Shown here piece after piece: positions 21,601 through 30,281 of a stretch of DNA of 64,000 nt. Each line of letters opens with the position of its first letter. Positions within the stretch are counted from its first letter, which is position 1. The translations under genes and the position numbers were made by a program. Source of the DNA: Cymbomonas tetramitiformis (lineage: Eukaryota > Chlorophyta > Pyramimonadophyceae > Pyramimonadales > Pyramimonadaceae); the NCBI GenBank assembly GCA_001247695.2, contig LGRX02025972.1, positions 62,001 to 126,000 of the forward strand, written 5' to 3'. The notes beneath the pieces were generated by a model that was not told the DNA's origin, searched no databases, and saw only the letters and a list, made by a program, of their open reading frames with translations.

Positions 21601-22378
21601 GGTGGACATCCAGAACCGATGGAAGCCCACCCACTGCGAAAACATCCTGCACTGGGACTATCGGCAGTTCTCGCCCAAGCACTTTGACGTCATTTGGGCG
21701 AGCCCTCCATGCACGGAGTACAGCCAAGCCAAAACGGTAGGGGTACGAAACCTGCGTGGTGCTGACAGGCAAGTGCGGAGAACGCTGGAGATCATCAAGT
21801 ACCTCCAGCCGAGCTTCTACTTCATCGAGAACCCGCGTGGCCGAGCTCCTCATGGGTTACACACTCGCCGATGCATGCAAGGGTTGCCACTTCCGCATCT
21901 GGCTACATATTGCAAGTATGGTATGCCCTACAAGAAACCCACCCACTTCTGGACCAACGCGCCTATCACCACCTTGAGGTCCTGCGACCCTGAAAACCCC
22001 TGCGACTTCAAACGCCGTTATGGGCGACACGAGAAAATGGCGCAGAGCGGCTCCACCTGCAGAGAGTCGGGCGACCCCAGGCCAGGCATGGGAGCTGGAT
22101 GGCACGTGTATGGCATCCCCGCGGCCTTGCTTAAACAATTATTCAGCTCTCTACCGGTGGAACAACCCGTGGGGTCAATCGCAGCGGTATGTGAATACCT
22201 AGCGGAAATACTCTGGAGAGATGAAAATGAGACAGAGCTCAACGATGAGAGAGTCTGCGCTAATCTGGAAGAAGCTGACGAGGAGCCTGTGACCTTGATG
22301 CCGGAGTACAACCCTACGCCGCCACCAGTGATGTCCGACGACAGCGAGTGGGACACCATGGGTTCCGAATCAGCCTAA
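15578..22378 (+). CDS. pol: Gypsy Pol polyprotein: PR, RT, RNase H, Dam-like MTase, integrase, chromodomain, C5 DNA methylase
   Basis: The frame is open from 15578; residues below count from GTG 15602, though entry is more likely by a +1 shift from ORF2. Aspartic protease: VDTGCS at 128-133. RT: about 590-830, with FVDD at 724-727. RNase H: TDAS at 878-881 and the later DHKP and DAQSR segments. After an acidic Pro-rich linker, about 1165-1325 match a phage-type Dam N6-adenine methyltransferase, with FDVDACCDS and the catalytic NPPY at 1233-1236. Integrase: zinc ligands H1434, H1441, C1471, C1474 and catalytic D1504, D1566, E1602. Chromodomain: about 1834-1885 (VECIERSR, YMVKWVG, ENEWKTREDL). 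C5-cytosine methylase: about 1970-2200, with the SAM motif VLFCGTGS, SPPC with C2037, and ENPRG at 2076-2080. The last 60 residues are acidic. The Dam domain lies inside pol before integrase, so it may be released by protease. All catalytic motifs I looked for are present. Confidence 0.92.
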   Translation, partial: KTDSSSTQVTWRRMMARAAKDKVIQVALYPPDYPPRDLVQTATAQGLLADAGTYELPWDSDMDDPLDLGDPHAKDDPIECQLNSITDSGDMSPGWSDLLAAVSTSRAPPRQINNSKAPTLLLLWAYVNGRRVKVLVDTGCSTNIISDKTVRSIPSLTPRPHENPMRVRVADGASYDVNTCVRPRLQAETTKGLYVKQLELRVMPIDLCVDIILGGPWLASHSPVTLDYSRWGSIRFGSGSKRVVITGCSPGTPDPSRPKDKAMALVQGVLLDPKRVRKDLRALQSKDECAFVVYLAPDGTFGAVACNEDADAETNTKPKDASSEHRVTSSSEQQDAQVASAMDSSQVDLGETDAPALMSASDTDSEAEDALLLRESVRPSPGTSDEDHLDKVYATVESTRPQNFDVVALEGAVGPPADHAPSNNLHLGFFQSKREALGAFALLPEHVRAQAIDDHAQGKPPTWHAEAAAALEQGRRLLRERRPRRKRVRWSDEKPHTKGLSQEQAAPVAEESPSPPPKPHAMKEEEPDEIDETVSPEIWQQLRDLEEEFKDVICTELPDSVQSRDYKNNIRLRSDWSGQPLHRRNYKLSQEELRQLRAQLDELLAKGYIRPSASPWGCPVLMVPKPSNPKELRLVIDYRSINEITVKDKYPLPDVQTLLDDLQGATVFSTADALWGFWQVPMEQEDIEKTAMTTHFGAYEWLVMPMGLSNSPSTWQRMMTQYLGHLPFCRVFVDDIMIFSDTPEQHVGHVRAVLAACRQHKVYLKRSKLKLCMRAVRFLGHVCSKEGCRPQRDKVASVRDWPELETATHVRQFLGMCGFYRRYIQSFAHIAHPLTRLTKMGVPWTWGKEEKEAFQRLKSALISAPILALPDQRSAADGSRPFCVQTDASAVALGGVLMQDLGRGLQPLAFESRQFSSAEQNYHAGERELCAIHHCTTVTWRHYLIFTDFKLMGDHKPLQWLFAPARELSRRQARWYEDLVEVGVHQMEHVPGRCLVVPDAQSRRPDYKQSSAREGLKEKGVVDRDTDEPRQSVPREPAESSTPADPTSVFGAIDEDDTDDEPSEEPAKVKIREDPISVLDTTFDYSDSEDESVPPVSPPLVVGELTHLNGLTWVETPDLWEDAAETLHTAERALHEATLAGVTTRSRSQPEQAPSPTPSTPPSPSPPSKQSSPPASSSHYDNVVDRQDWNLVKEKFEEISAQYGPFDVDACCDSMGVNRQVDTYWTECLKQQWRGKHVWCNPPYTKDSNLIERILRHFMAEWRADPENTSAMFLLPDYDASWRTLIQPKYGLHVVKVFDLKDAKGHPTCLFESPDGGRPALRWPVLLVWAPAASRTRPRTTNARAPAAQGASEPMVTTGPAAKARAAKGPLKACQFVKALRAEYERSPYLTMLKEELLAAPHQRTDTFRMVDDMIWRIAEGRYQLVLSSDSPLREIVMREAHESPAAGHTGRDKTLARIVRRFWWPRMNKDVTDWARSCLICQQTRPRNSYPDGQLNPLQVPVRLWQVVSIDFVTGLPRTERGYDAFATFTDKLSKMVHVVPMLYSDSSAEQVARMYFDHVWRLHGAPMKIICDRDSRFRDAFHMELHRLMGVQVASTTPYHPQGDGQAEHTNHTVERMLRAYVDANQTDWDLWCTPVEYAINDSRSAVTGFTPFELCYGHAPASQLDFFVEAALASRRGRAKGGRGDVVKKGTAHETARQFVQQLQTARDRLLVAQQQQVAQYDARHRARRYAIGDMVWVDATHLTQPGDRGLHKKLLKKRLGPMEVLEAFHSDRQMELAPEDRGAPAAYRLKLPPQWKVHDVFTVDRLTPVESGHGKFADRSAEIPPPPVDVSGRKEMAVECIERSRTRRRGGRTWTEYMVKWVGMPRSENEWKTREDLEFDGVGRKGIPNRALQEFEKVEAKRQEREKSRVTRKREESAGAIWMTDPEELQADGMAWIPEERADDEVGTFATVSPTSFMPSQGPGRGAARLQPSRRPIRILVLFCGTGSVERQFSKQFPGCEVVSVDIQNRWKPTHCENILHWDYRQFSPKHFDVIWASPPCTEYSQAKTVGVRNLRGADRQVRRTLEIIKYLQPSFYFIENPRGRAPHGLHTRRCMQGLPLPHLATYCKYGMPYKKPTHFWTNAPITTLRSCDPENPCDFKRRYGRHEKMAQSGSTCRESGDPRPGMGAGWHVYGIPAALLKQLFSSLPVEQPVGSIAAVCEYLAEILWRDENETELNDERVCANLEEADEEPVTLMPEYNPTPPPVMSDDSEWDTMGSESA

Positions 22379-22419
22379 CGACTGTGCATCTAAGCACAAG
22401 CGAGGACGCTTCCCACCTG

Positions 22420-22432
22420 AAGGGGGGGGGAG
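22420..22432 (+). promoter_or_regulatory. Polypurine tract of the gypsy element
   Basis: AAGGGGGGGGGAG lies 41 bp after the pol stop and just before the LTR start TGTGCTAGGA. It would prime plus-strand DNA synthesis. The same tract and following bases occur inverted at 30270-30295. Confidence 0.8.
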
Positions 22433-22433
22433 T

Positions 22434-22940
22434 TGTGCTAGGACAACACACGGTGTCATGCGCGGATGACTCAGCAATGTCATACATGCCAGTAGTGTCA
22501 TACGCGCTTTACAGCATTAGCGCCCGAGACCCTTGTTGAGGAAGAGACCCCCCTTATATGGGAGTACACAGTACTACTGTACTGTGTAATAATGTGTCAT
22601 GAAGAATACTGGCACATGATAATGCAGTACAAGCATATGATAGGTTGATGAGACTTGGCCATGCTGACTAGGATTACCTCAGAGAGCTGAGTGAATAAGT
22701 AATGGCCAAGGCCAAAGAAACAGTTGAGATTTCTAGAGTAAAACAGCCGCATGGCAAAAAGTCAATATAATACCTAATTCTTACTGCAAATATATGCACT
22801 GAGTCTGGACATAGTTCCTAAGAATCGACATAGCTTGATTAGTCTTATATAGTGCATAATATAGAACCTTGCACTATATATGATCCACAAGTAGTTTCAC
22901 AGTGTCTGTTATGTGAGGAGGGTTACAGCTGCCTCCCACA
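22434..22940 (+). repeat. 3' LTR of the gypsy element
   Basis: It starts TGTGCTAGGACAACACAC after the polypurine tract. The proposed end is CTCCCACA at 22940, because the IPT/TIG reading frame on the opposite strand begins right after it. TG...CA ends and the TGTG/CACA inverted termini fit. The only other copy would be in the missing 5' end, so the end is inferred. No gene is visible in the LTR. Confidence 0.6.
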
Positions 22941-24000
22941 CGTCCCGAAGTTCACGCCAGTAATCTTCAAGCTTTGGCCTGGCACTAGCTCCATGTCCCC
23001 GCTCATAATTTCTGGCGCGGCGTATTTTAAAGGCGTCTTTGCGCTGGCAAATTGTCCGCCAACGCGAATGTTCAAAGTAGGGTAGCATCCGACACCTGGA
23101 GGAACGCGGATAGTAATCTCTTGGTGAGAACTCTGTAGACTTTCGTAGGTCGTGTTGTCCAGCAACACTGAAAGGGCGCTGTCATCTTCTCCGAAGTTTT
23201 TTCCGTCTACCCCAATGATTTTTCCTCCTGTTGCGGCGCATATTGCAGGGTGGCTCTCGCTAAGTGCAGTCCGCCTCGAACGTTCTGTGTTCTCGCCTTC
23301 ACCTTCCACTCGCCAAAACCTCGTGATACTTGGTGGCAGGTATGGCACAAGGCCTTTTGCTATTGTTGATAACACTTCCCCCGTTTGTTTGTCTTTCACC
23401 TCGACCGTCAAAAGTCCGCGCGTGCCAGTCCCACTCACCAGGCGCGACCAAGAGTTTGTTGTGAGCGTGGGAGAGCACTTCGCATAGTACGTTCCCACTT
23501 CTCACCACGAGCTCCTCCGTCGTTTGCTGCAATCGCAAAACTCCCACCGGAATGTGCACTCGACCACCAGTCGTTTGACACCTGTGTGGAACCATTTCCT
23601 CGACATTGATAGAGCTGTAGGCCAAGAGGTCGGGGAAGCGTCGTATGGTGAAGCGGTGGTCAACCGCGTACATCGGTGCACAACCCGCCTTACTCTTTCG
23701 CGTTTGTTGTGCAGGGGAAAAAACGTTCCACTTGAAGTCTGCGTGAACTGCGACATCCACTCGCGTTCCGCTGGAGGTCGGTGGTGGACAAAGAAAAGTG
23801 AAACTGGTACGATCCTGTGCCATTTCCAGTTCTCCGATATCTTGGTCGTTGAAGGACACTAGAATTTGGACAAGGGAAGGGAAGTAGCCCGTGACCTTTA
23901 CTGTGTTGCCCTCCTTCACCTGCACCCCACGTGATGACAAATTGCGCACGTCCGTTACGGCGGTGGTAGATATTTGCGCGAGTGCTGCCTTGTACTGGAA
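22941..24000 (-). pseudogene. IPT/TIG-domain protein gene fragment, cut by the gypsy LTR
   Basis: On the minus strand two overlapping frames (about 24000-23490 and 23498-22941) encode Ig-like IPT/TIG repeats. These include GGKIIGVDGKNFGEDDSALS with NIRVGGQFASAKTPLKY after it, and an earlier VKEGNTVKVTGYFPSLVQI. IPT/TIG repeats are extracellular or DNA-binding beta-sandwich domains; long arrays of them are typical of algal and protist surface proteins. A frame change near 23490 is either a missed intron or a frameshift. The 3' end stops mid-domain at ITGVNFGT, where the LTR begins. Upstream, an AG at about 23997 could be a splice acceptor. Rated a disrupted host gene; a captured gene fragment is the alternative. 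Confidence 0.65.
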
Positions 24001-24394
24001 TATCCTAGCTCACCAGATATCAGAACTCCCGAACTGTGTGGATAAACTCTAAAGATAAATAAACCCTAAGCTAGATATACCCGGAACGGTCTCGGACGGT
24101 TTCGGAGTCTAGCCTACCTGTGACACAGCGTGTGTCACAGCACGAACCTATAGATCAGTCAGCAGTCCAGTGTTGGCCTAGGAGTCTGTCATAGGGGCCT
24201 GCACCGGGACTCCCGGTCAGGGCTGCCTATACAGATTTCAGCACACCACCCCAGCACTGTGGGTGGTGACTGTCTAGGAGAGTCGGATAATGTAAGATAA
24301 GTCAGGGCAGGAGCCAGGTTGACAGACCTAACTGCTAATCCAACTGTGCAATTCTGAAACACAAATCGGAAACCCTCTGGTAGCACTTCATTTC
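24001..24394. other. No gene seen
   Basis: I find no convincing exon. The stretch has a short inverted word around GTGACACAGCGTGTGTCACAG at about 24120-24140 and no recognisable LTR. Confidence 0.4.
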
Positions 24395-24459
24395 TGTCGC
24401 GAGGTCTTTTTATTTGTCGCACCGTGCGACAAAACTGTAATTATATCGTGCGACAGAAT

Positions 24460-24512
24460 TGAGCGTGGCGCTCATGTTTGTCGCAGGTGCGACAGCATGA
24501 GCGCCACGCTCA
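24460..24512. repeat. Long perfect hairpin
   Basis: TGAGCGTGGCGCTCAT (24460-24475) pairs with ATGAGCGCCACGCTCA (24497-24512). Between them a second stem, TGTCGC with GCGACA, closes an AGGT loop. Each arm is itself partly palindromic (GAGCGTGGCGCTC). This could be a cruciform-forming subterminal signal of the surrounding element. Confidence 0.85.
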
Positions 24513-24954
24513 TTTCTGTCGTGAAAATTCACAGAAAATTTCCGAAAATGAAATTAAGCTAGGGGGAACACAAGCGAATAGTACCCCGATTATGACTTGA
24601 AAACCAAAACAACTAAACGAGTAGTACCGCGAGTATTACATAAAACACAGGCGTATTATACGATCACTTGGGGACATTCATATAGCACGAGGCATACAAG
24701 AAGTAGGTGCTAAGCAAGCAAGCAAGCATTTCTGATGGATAAAGATACAAAAAGAAAAACCGATTACACCCTTAAATTAAAAAATATTAGCATAATTACT
24801 TATTACTACTAGGCTGCTAGTTTCTAATACAAGGATTCAACTACCCGTGGGCGATATGAAAATCTAACCTAAGAAACTAGAGCACAATGCACGTTCCAAA
24901 ATCTTCAGAACCAAAACGTTTCCTGCAGCACACGAACAGCGAATCAGTCAGGAC

Positions 24955-25465
24955 GTTGGGGATCGAACCCAATACCGACAGCCAACTGTTGTCCGCACAT
25001 CGCCCTCGGGTGCTGGGCGTCTACGTACAAAATATACGTTTTGAAAACAGCAGCGGAACAGTAGGTGGGAAATCTAAAATCCTTAACATCAATAATCGGC
25101 GAAACCTAAACAGAGCTGGAAGTCACAGGATGCCGCCAGCAGAGCTGGCGGCATAAAAAGATGCTCGGCGTAAAAAACAAACCCTGCAAATAAAAACGAA
25201 ACGCTGGTTAGTAAAGATGTTGGGAATCGAACCCAACCCGTCGGGCTGCTGTTTAGGATCCCGCCGGTCTCCAAGCATCCCTTCAGCTTAGTAGGGCCAG
25301 AGGGAAAGATGCCGCCAGGAACGTTGCTGGCGGCTTCAGAAAAGGCACAACATGAATTATGCACGATGGCCGTTGCTGGCGGCTTCAGAAAAGGCACAGC
25401 ATAAACCTGCAAAAAAACAGAGCGCTGCTCAGGAAGGAAGAATTCCTGTTGGAAATTGAACCCAA
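24955..25465 (-). repeat. Three tRNA B-box-like words, possible SINE-like tandem units
   Basis: On the minus strand GGTTCGATCCC-type words lie at 24958-24970, 25222-25234 and, degenerate, 25451-25463, about 230-265 bp apart. The last two units also share CTGGCGGC-containing sequence. They recall the 3' half of a tRNA or tRNA-derived SINE. I cannot fold a full cloverleaf, so no tRNA is called. Confidence 0.35.
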
Positions 25466-26739
25466 ACCGTCAGGCGGGATGCAAAGAGACGCCCGACGGC
25501 CTTCAATCATCCCTATATCGCAGGATGGGCTGCTGGTGGGATGCGGCTCATGTGAGAACATCGCAGGAACGCCCCCCCGCCGGGTTCCACGCATGCACAC
25601 GAAAACATGGTCAATATGAAATATCGCTAAAGAAAAGTAGCGCGCAAAAATCATTAATCAAAGAAAAACACAAGCCGCTGAGACAGCAGGTAGGCGCAAG
25701 ATGAGAGCTTGGAGAAAAATGAAAACGTTGCCGACCAGGATCATATCATATCCATTTTTGTCCGGGCCGCGCCGCGTGTCTCCCGATAGGAGTGGTGAGA
25801 TGATCTTGAATCACGAGATGCGTAAATAATTGGAAATGCCGCATATCTTCGGTGTAAAATATGGAATTGTTACCCGTGTCTCTCGTTGTCGGTTACTAAC
25901 GATCGATCGAGAGAATCCTGGGTAGGACTCCTGAGATCGGTAAACCTGTTAGAGAGGTGTTGCGACAAATTCATAATTGAAAATTCCGCATATCTTCGTG
26001 GTATAATTTTGAATTGTTAAACGTGCCTCTCGCTGTCGGTTACGAACGATCGGTCGAGAGAATCCGGGGTAGGACTGCTGAGATAAACCGTTAGATTAAA
26101 CGCGGGAGCTTTCGCCCAAGACGTACACCTCTGGCCTTGGAGCATCGATCGCATTTAGAATTTTGGGGCAAAAAAAATACAATTGGTTATTCTGCTTATG
26201 ACCCATATTCGTGATATCCCTCAGATGCTATCGTATCATGATTGGCCGGTAAAGCGCGAGCGCTCGACACAATCCTGGGTAGGGCTGCTGACATCGGCAG
26301 GAAACTTTTGGAAAATTTCCAACGGCATAATTTTTGAGGGACAGCTCCTGCGGTGCGGTGTGTACGATGTCACTTTTTTCCAGGAAACCTGTTTCGCTCC
26401 TTTAAGGGAAATGAAATGAAAAACAGCATATTTCTGAAAAAGCTGCGAAGCGTCGTTAATATAAACGAATCTTTTTGCGACACGACAAATAAAAAGACCT
26501 CGCGACACAATTGAGAGGCTACCAAACCCTCTAGCTAGCACTGGTGCATAAACCTACGGGCATTGTGCACCCGCTAAACAACTGAAAAACACCGAGCTAG
26601 CAAGCCAGAAGATAAATTGTAGATGTCAAACGGCAAAACCATAAACCAGAAAAAATGTTGAAGTCACCGGAGTTCCGCACACCACCATGTTGTTGTGCAT
26701 CCAGAGTGAACAAGAAGTCAATCGACAGCACCGAAGTAG

Positions 26740-28312
26740 CTAGTTAGCGGTGGCCTCACTTAAGTCCGATCCGAAGGGAGGATTCCCGAAAGGACCTCTC
26801 TCATGTAGAGCCACACCGTAAAAGAAGGCCATGTCGAAACTCAAACCTGCCTGAGCAAGGTCCTGAAAGAGGTCAGGGGGCTCAGGCGGCTCAAGCGGTG
26901 GCACATTGTCAGCCACAAAGAAACCCTGAGCCGGGATCACCGATTCAACAAATTCATTCGTGGAGAAACTTGACGGAGTCCCCCAATCGAGATCACCACC
27001 AGGCGAAGGCAAACCCGCAGCCGACTGAGCCTCGGGCACGGCAGCCACCCCCATGATCGAGACGCAAAGAACAAGGGAAAGGAGGAAATGAATTCCCCAC
27101 GGCCCGACTGTGGCAGGAAAGCCCCAGGGCGGCTTCCCACAACCGTAGGTCCTCTGGTTGTCCACGGGTGGTCCGGACACATGATTAGCCGACGGAGGCG
27201 AACCCCGCGGCTTCAGCGTGAAGCTGCCGTCGGCAAAGTCCTCGTAGTCCTCGGTGTCGTAGCCGGTGAGGTCAACCGGCGCGATGGCGGCGTGGTTGAC
27301 GCAGTCTGAACGAACCCAGGGAACTCACCGCCCGTCGTGGCAGTCACCCGCGCCGATTGAAGCGGCACGGGCTTCACATCCTCCACCTGTGAGACAGGTA
27401 TAGCAGGGGCCGGCACGGCGGACGCCGATGCCGCCGCACCACCTGCCGGAACCTGCTCCTCCGGCATGATCCCCGCTGCCGCGGGGCCGCACACCAGAGC
27501 CGATGCATGCGGCTCGAGAACCGCCTGTGGCGGGAATGATGCGTGGGTGTAATGCACCTTGAAGTTCGCCGCGGCATGGACCTCCGCGGCGAGATCGTCC
27601 AGGAGCCGCTGATGAATGTCGTCACCCGCGGGCTCGTCGGCAGGCCACCGTGAAGCCGTAAGCGGACACGTCGATCCCGCCCACCGCACCCGCACAGAGC
27701 ACCGCAGGCGGCCCGTACGTAGAGGCCGCAGTGGCAAAAGCCTCAGTCCCATCATCCTCCGCCTGCTGGAACATGGCACACATGGCCAATGCACGCACCC
27801 CCTCCGCGCCTTCCTCGTCGATGGGAATGCAGAATGCCGCGGCCGAGTGCGGGGGATGCTGACGCCCGCCCAACGGACAGTCGCGGTAGAAGTGGTACAG
27901 CTCACATTTACCCGCTTTCTTGCACCTCCCGCAGAAGGGCTTGGCCTTCTGGTCGTCGCGGTCGAATCCGACCGCCGGCACCGGATGTGTGCCAAGCTGC
28001 CAACCCGGAATCCCCGCTGCGCACCGCGCTGCTGCTGCTGCCGCTGCCGCTGCGCCGGTGGCGCGTCCGTCCCGCGCTGCCGCCGCAACAAATCCTGCAG
28101 CTCGTTGATCTTGTCGAGGAGGGCGCCGTACTCGGTGCTGGAGAGCTGCGCAGAGATGCCACTCTTGCCCGAAACCGCCTTCCCCGTCTCCGTCTGCGCC
28201 CAAGCCTGATAAATCTCCACCACAAGGGAGCGGAGAGGGGCCAGAGAGACATGGGCGAGGTCAGCAGCCAGAGGGCACCGCACCTTAACACGCTATTCGA
28301 TGAAAACGACAT
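26740..28312 (-). pseudogene. Decayed gag-like gene with zinc-knuckle-like motif
   Basis: Reading right to left, the frame from about 28312 or 28283 encodes an N-terminal helical part (SSTEYGALLDKINELQDLLR) and a Gln/Arg-rich stretch. A second frame (28203-27622) then gives FCGRCKKAGKCELYHFYRDC, a Cys/His cluster similar to retroelement knuckles, and an acidic part. A third ORF (27180-26740) starts with a hydrophobic segment and has Pro/Glu repeats. No RT or integrase follows. I infer a frameshifted remnant of an LTR-retrotransposon gag, but the family is not certain. Confidence 0.4.
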
Positions 28313-28449
28313 TATGGAATGTCATTTTTCAATTTAATTATAGCTAGCTAAATAATTCCAAGGCGTACGAAAATAACGTATTTTCCGACGAGACGTGAGA
28401 CGCACGTATAAACGCGGGTGCCGATGAGGCTAATAGATACGTACGTATG

Positions 28450-28785
28450 AGTGCTTAAATAAATTCTCAAGCACATGCAAGCATTCAATGTGGTAAACAC
28501 GATACAAAATATGATGCGGTGACTAATTTCATTTTGTACATGTGTTTTATTAATGTTCAGGACTAGTCGTTAGCACTGCGACCACAATCTACGCGGTATC
28601 TGCTCGGATACGTACGTTTGCGTGCTTATAATAAATTCACAAGCACATGCAATGCAATCAATGTGGTAAACACGATACAAAATATGATGCGGTGACTAAT
28701 TTCATTTTGTACATGTGTTTTATTAATGTTCGGGACTAGTCGTTAGCACTGCGACCACAATCTACGCGGTATCTGCGTTTATTCC
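28450..28785. repeat. Direct duplication with 173-bp period
   Basis: GTGGTAAACACGATACAAAA starts at 28490 and again at 28663. About 140 bp after it, through CGCGGTATCTGC, is nearly identical in both copies. It lies just after the methyltransferase stop (minus strand), so it would be in its 3' UTR. Confidence 0.9.
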
Positions 28786-28825
28786 AGGTTCAAGACAGGC
28801 ATTTGGCACCGACGGCGTGCACTAT

Positions 28826-29857
28826 CTACTCCGCTGGTGCGTCTTCTGCAGGTGCGTGGGGACCGCTGTCTCCTGGTGCGCCTTCTTCTGCCTCTCCTTC
28901 TCTCTCTGCTCCTTCATCTTCAGCGGGTGGACCTTCAGCGGGTTCTTCATCGTCGCCATCAATCAACTCCGCAGCGTCCGCAGCGCACTCGGCGATTTCT
29001 TTCGCCTTTTTGAGGTTTTCCTCCTCTATGCGTGCTTCTTCTTTGAGCTTCTCCGTTTCCTCGAGTGACATGCATTCCGTATCGTCAGTCGGCTCGTCGG
29101 TAATGTTCCCAAGCCGCTGACTGGCTGCTCCCACCATGTCTTGGTTGGAGTCGAACGCGACAGCGTTCATGCCGCACCGGAGAGCTGCCATTGTGGCCGT
29201 CGCGACCCCACACCCTGCATCCAAGATCCAGTTGGGTGACGAATCGTTGTTTAACCGGGCGAAAGGTGCGGGTCCCATCATGTGGCAGTTGATGAGGTCC
29301 ATTAGCAGGTGCTGGGGCTTCTGGTGAGCGCATACCACTCTCCCATTGTCTTTGAAGGGTTGCTTGACGACAGAATACCCCTCCAACAAATTCGCCCTCG
29401 AGCTCGCCTCCGCTTCCTTCGTCGAGAAGTCGAAGTCGCACATCCATGGTTTGCGAGTGGATTTTACCCCGGACTCCACGTCCGCCATTTGGAACCCGAT
29501 GACAGCCGCTTCGAGGACATTGTGCCGGATGGCTTTGTTGGCACCCACATCCTGGTTCTCCTTGCGCCACCATATGCGCTGGGCCCCACCGTTGCATTTG
29601 CTCTCCAGGATCTTCAGGAACCCGGTCTGCTGAGCAAACCCACAAAATATCAATATTGTCCAGTCCGGCGAGGTGGTGAGCGCCGCAAAGGCATCTATGA
29701 ACTTGATCAGGTCGGCCTCGGATAACGCGTGCTCTGACACCTCCGTATCGAAGTCGTAAATAACGTCCAGTATCGTCCCCACGTAATGCAACTTCGGGAC
29801 AGACTCGAGTTTCGTCAACTCGTCTTTGTAGATCATGTAGCCGGTTTGAACCGTCTT
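28826..29857 (-). pseudogene. N4/N6-type DNA methyltransferase fragment, 5' part cut off by an LTR
   Basis: The visible frame is 336 residues from the first ATG and is open up to the LTR at 29858. It has the hallmarks of a beta-class DNA methyltransferase in their usual order. HQKPQHLLMDLI (H171) corresponds to the conserved H.KP..L segment, then the SAM-binding WILDAGCGVATATMAA (D206) and VAFDSNQDM follow. The [DSN]PP[YFW] catalytic motif should lie upstream and is not present, so it was probably in the part removed by the LTR insertion. The last 80 residues are an acidic Glu/Pro/Ala tail. Such enzymes methylate exocyclic amino groups of adenine or cytosine. The gene could be host or transposon-borne. 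A complete short protein starting at 29836 is unlikely without the catalytic motif. Confidence 0.65.
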
Positions 29858-30281
29858 TGTAGGAGGCTACCACTCCAGTTTCTTCACTTCTTTACACTTT
29901 CGGGCTTATCTTATTACTAACTATTAAACGACCGCACGAGGTATGATTTCGATACTACGGCGGTCAACTATCCGGAATAGGATTTCGCTATTCACTTCAA
30001 GTATGCTTTCAATGTATGATTTCAATACAAATATACAGCGGTTACGGTTTCGTACTTATATGTTACTTTTCAGTTCAGTTCATCTCCGAAACTGGTTACA
30101 CTTAGAGTTCTTATGCATTCAGGAACTCTCTCCATAACTCAACTGTACTGAGTACTCCGTACAACAGGCTAGGCACCTCACATCAACATCATTCTGATCG
30201 GTCCTACTGTACTCCGTACTGAGTACTCTTGCGTTTTGTACTTAGCCGTTTTTCTTGCTCTTGTGCTTGCCTCCTAGCACA
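29858..30281 (-). repeat. LTR of a gypsy-related, apparently non-coding element
   Basis: On the minus strand it runs from TGTGCTAGGAGGC to GCCTCCTACA, 424 bp with near-inverted termini. It is preceded (higher coordinates) by the tract AAGGGGGGGGGAG at 30283-30295. The tract plus the first bases of the LTR match the gypsy 3' end at 22420-22443 exactly. The element interior would be to the right of 30295, where no gag or pol is found, so this is probably a non-autonomous relative. The other LTR is not visible. Confidence 0.65.

Larger units (their letters stand above)
13872..22940 (+). mobile_element. Ty3/gypsy retrotransposon with two DNA-methyltransferase domains (5' end missing)
   Basis: Order: gag remnant, arginine-rich ORF2, long pol, polypurine tract, 3' LTR. 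The 5' LTR and gag start are absent because the CACTA element interrupts gag at 13871. The domain order PR-RT-RH-(Dam)-IN-chromodomain-(C5 methylase) marks a chromovirus-like lineage with two added enzymes. Pol is uninterrupted over 2.2 thousand codons, which implies a young copy. The 3' LTR ends where an IPT/TIG gene fragment begins, so the host site was probably that gene. Confidence 0.85.
24395..26507. mobile_element. Non-coding element with 25-bp terminal inverted repeats
   Basis: The 25 bases at 24395-24419 (starting TGTCGCGAGGTC) are found perfectly inverted at 26483-26507. The interior (about 2.1 kb, AT-rich) has no coding potential but holds a strong hairpin near the left end and three tRNA-like B-box words on the minus strand. 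No clear target duplication is seen: left flank ends CATTTC, right flank begins CAATTG. It looks like a non-autonomous DNA transposon, or two related inverted repeats bounding a composite. Confidence 0.55.

Noticed and set aside
24955..25465. tRNA genes
   Set aside because: Only B-box-like words are seen; no cloverleaf with acceptor stem and anticodon arm could be built.
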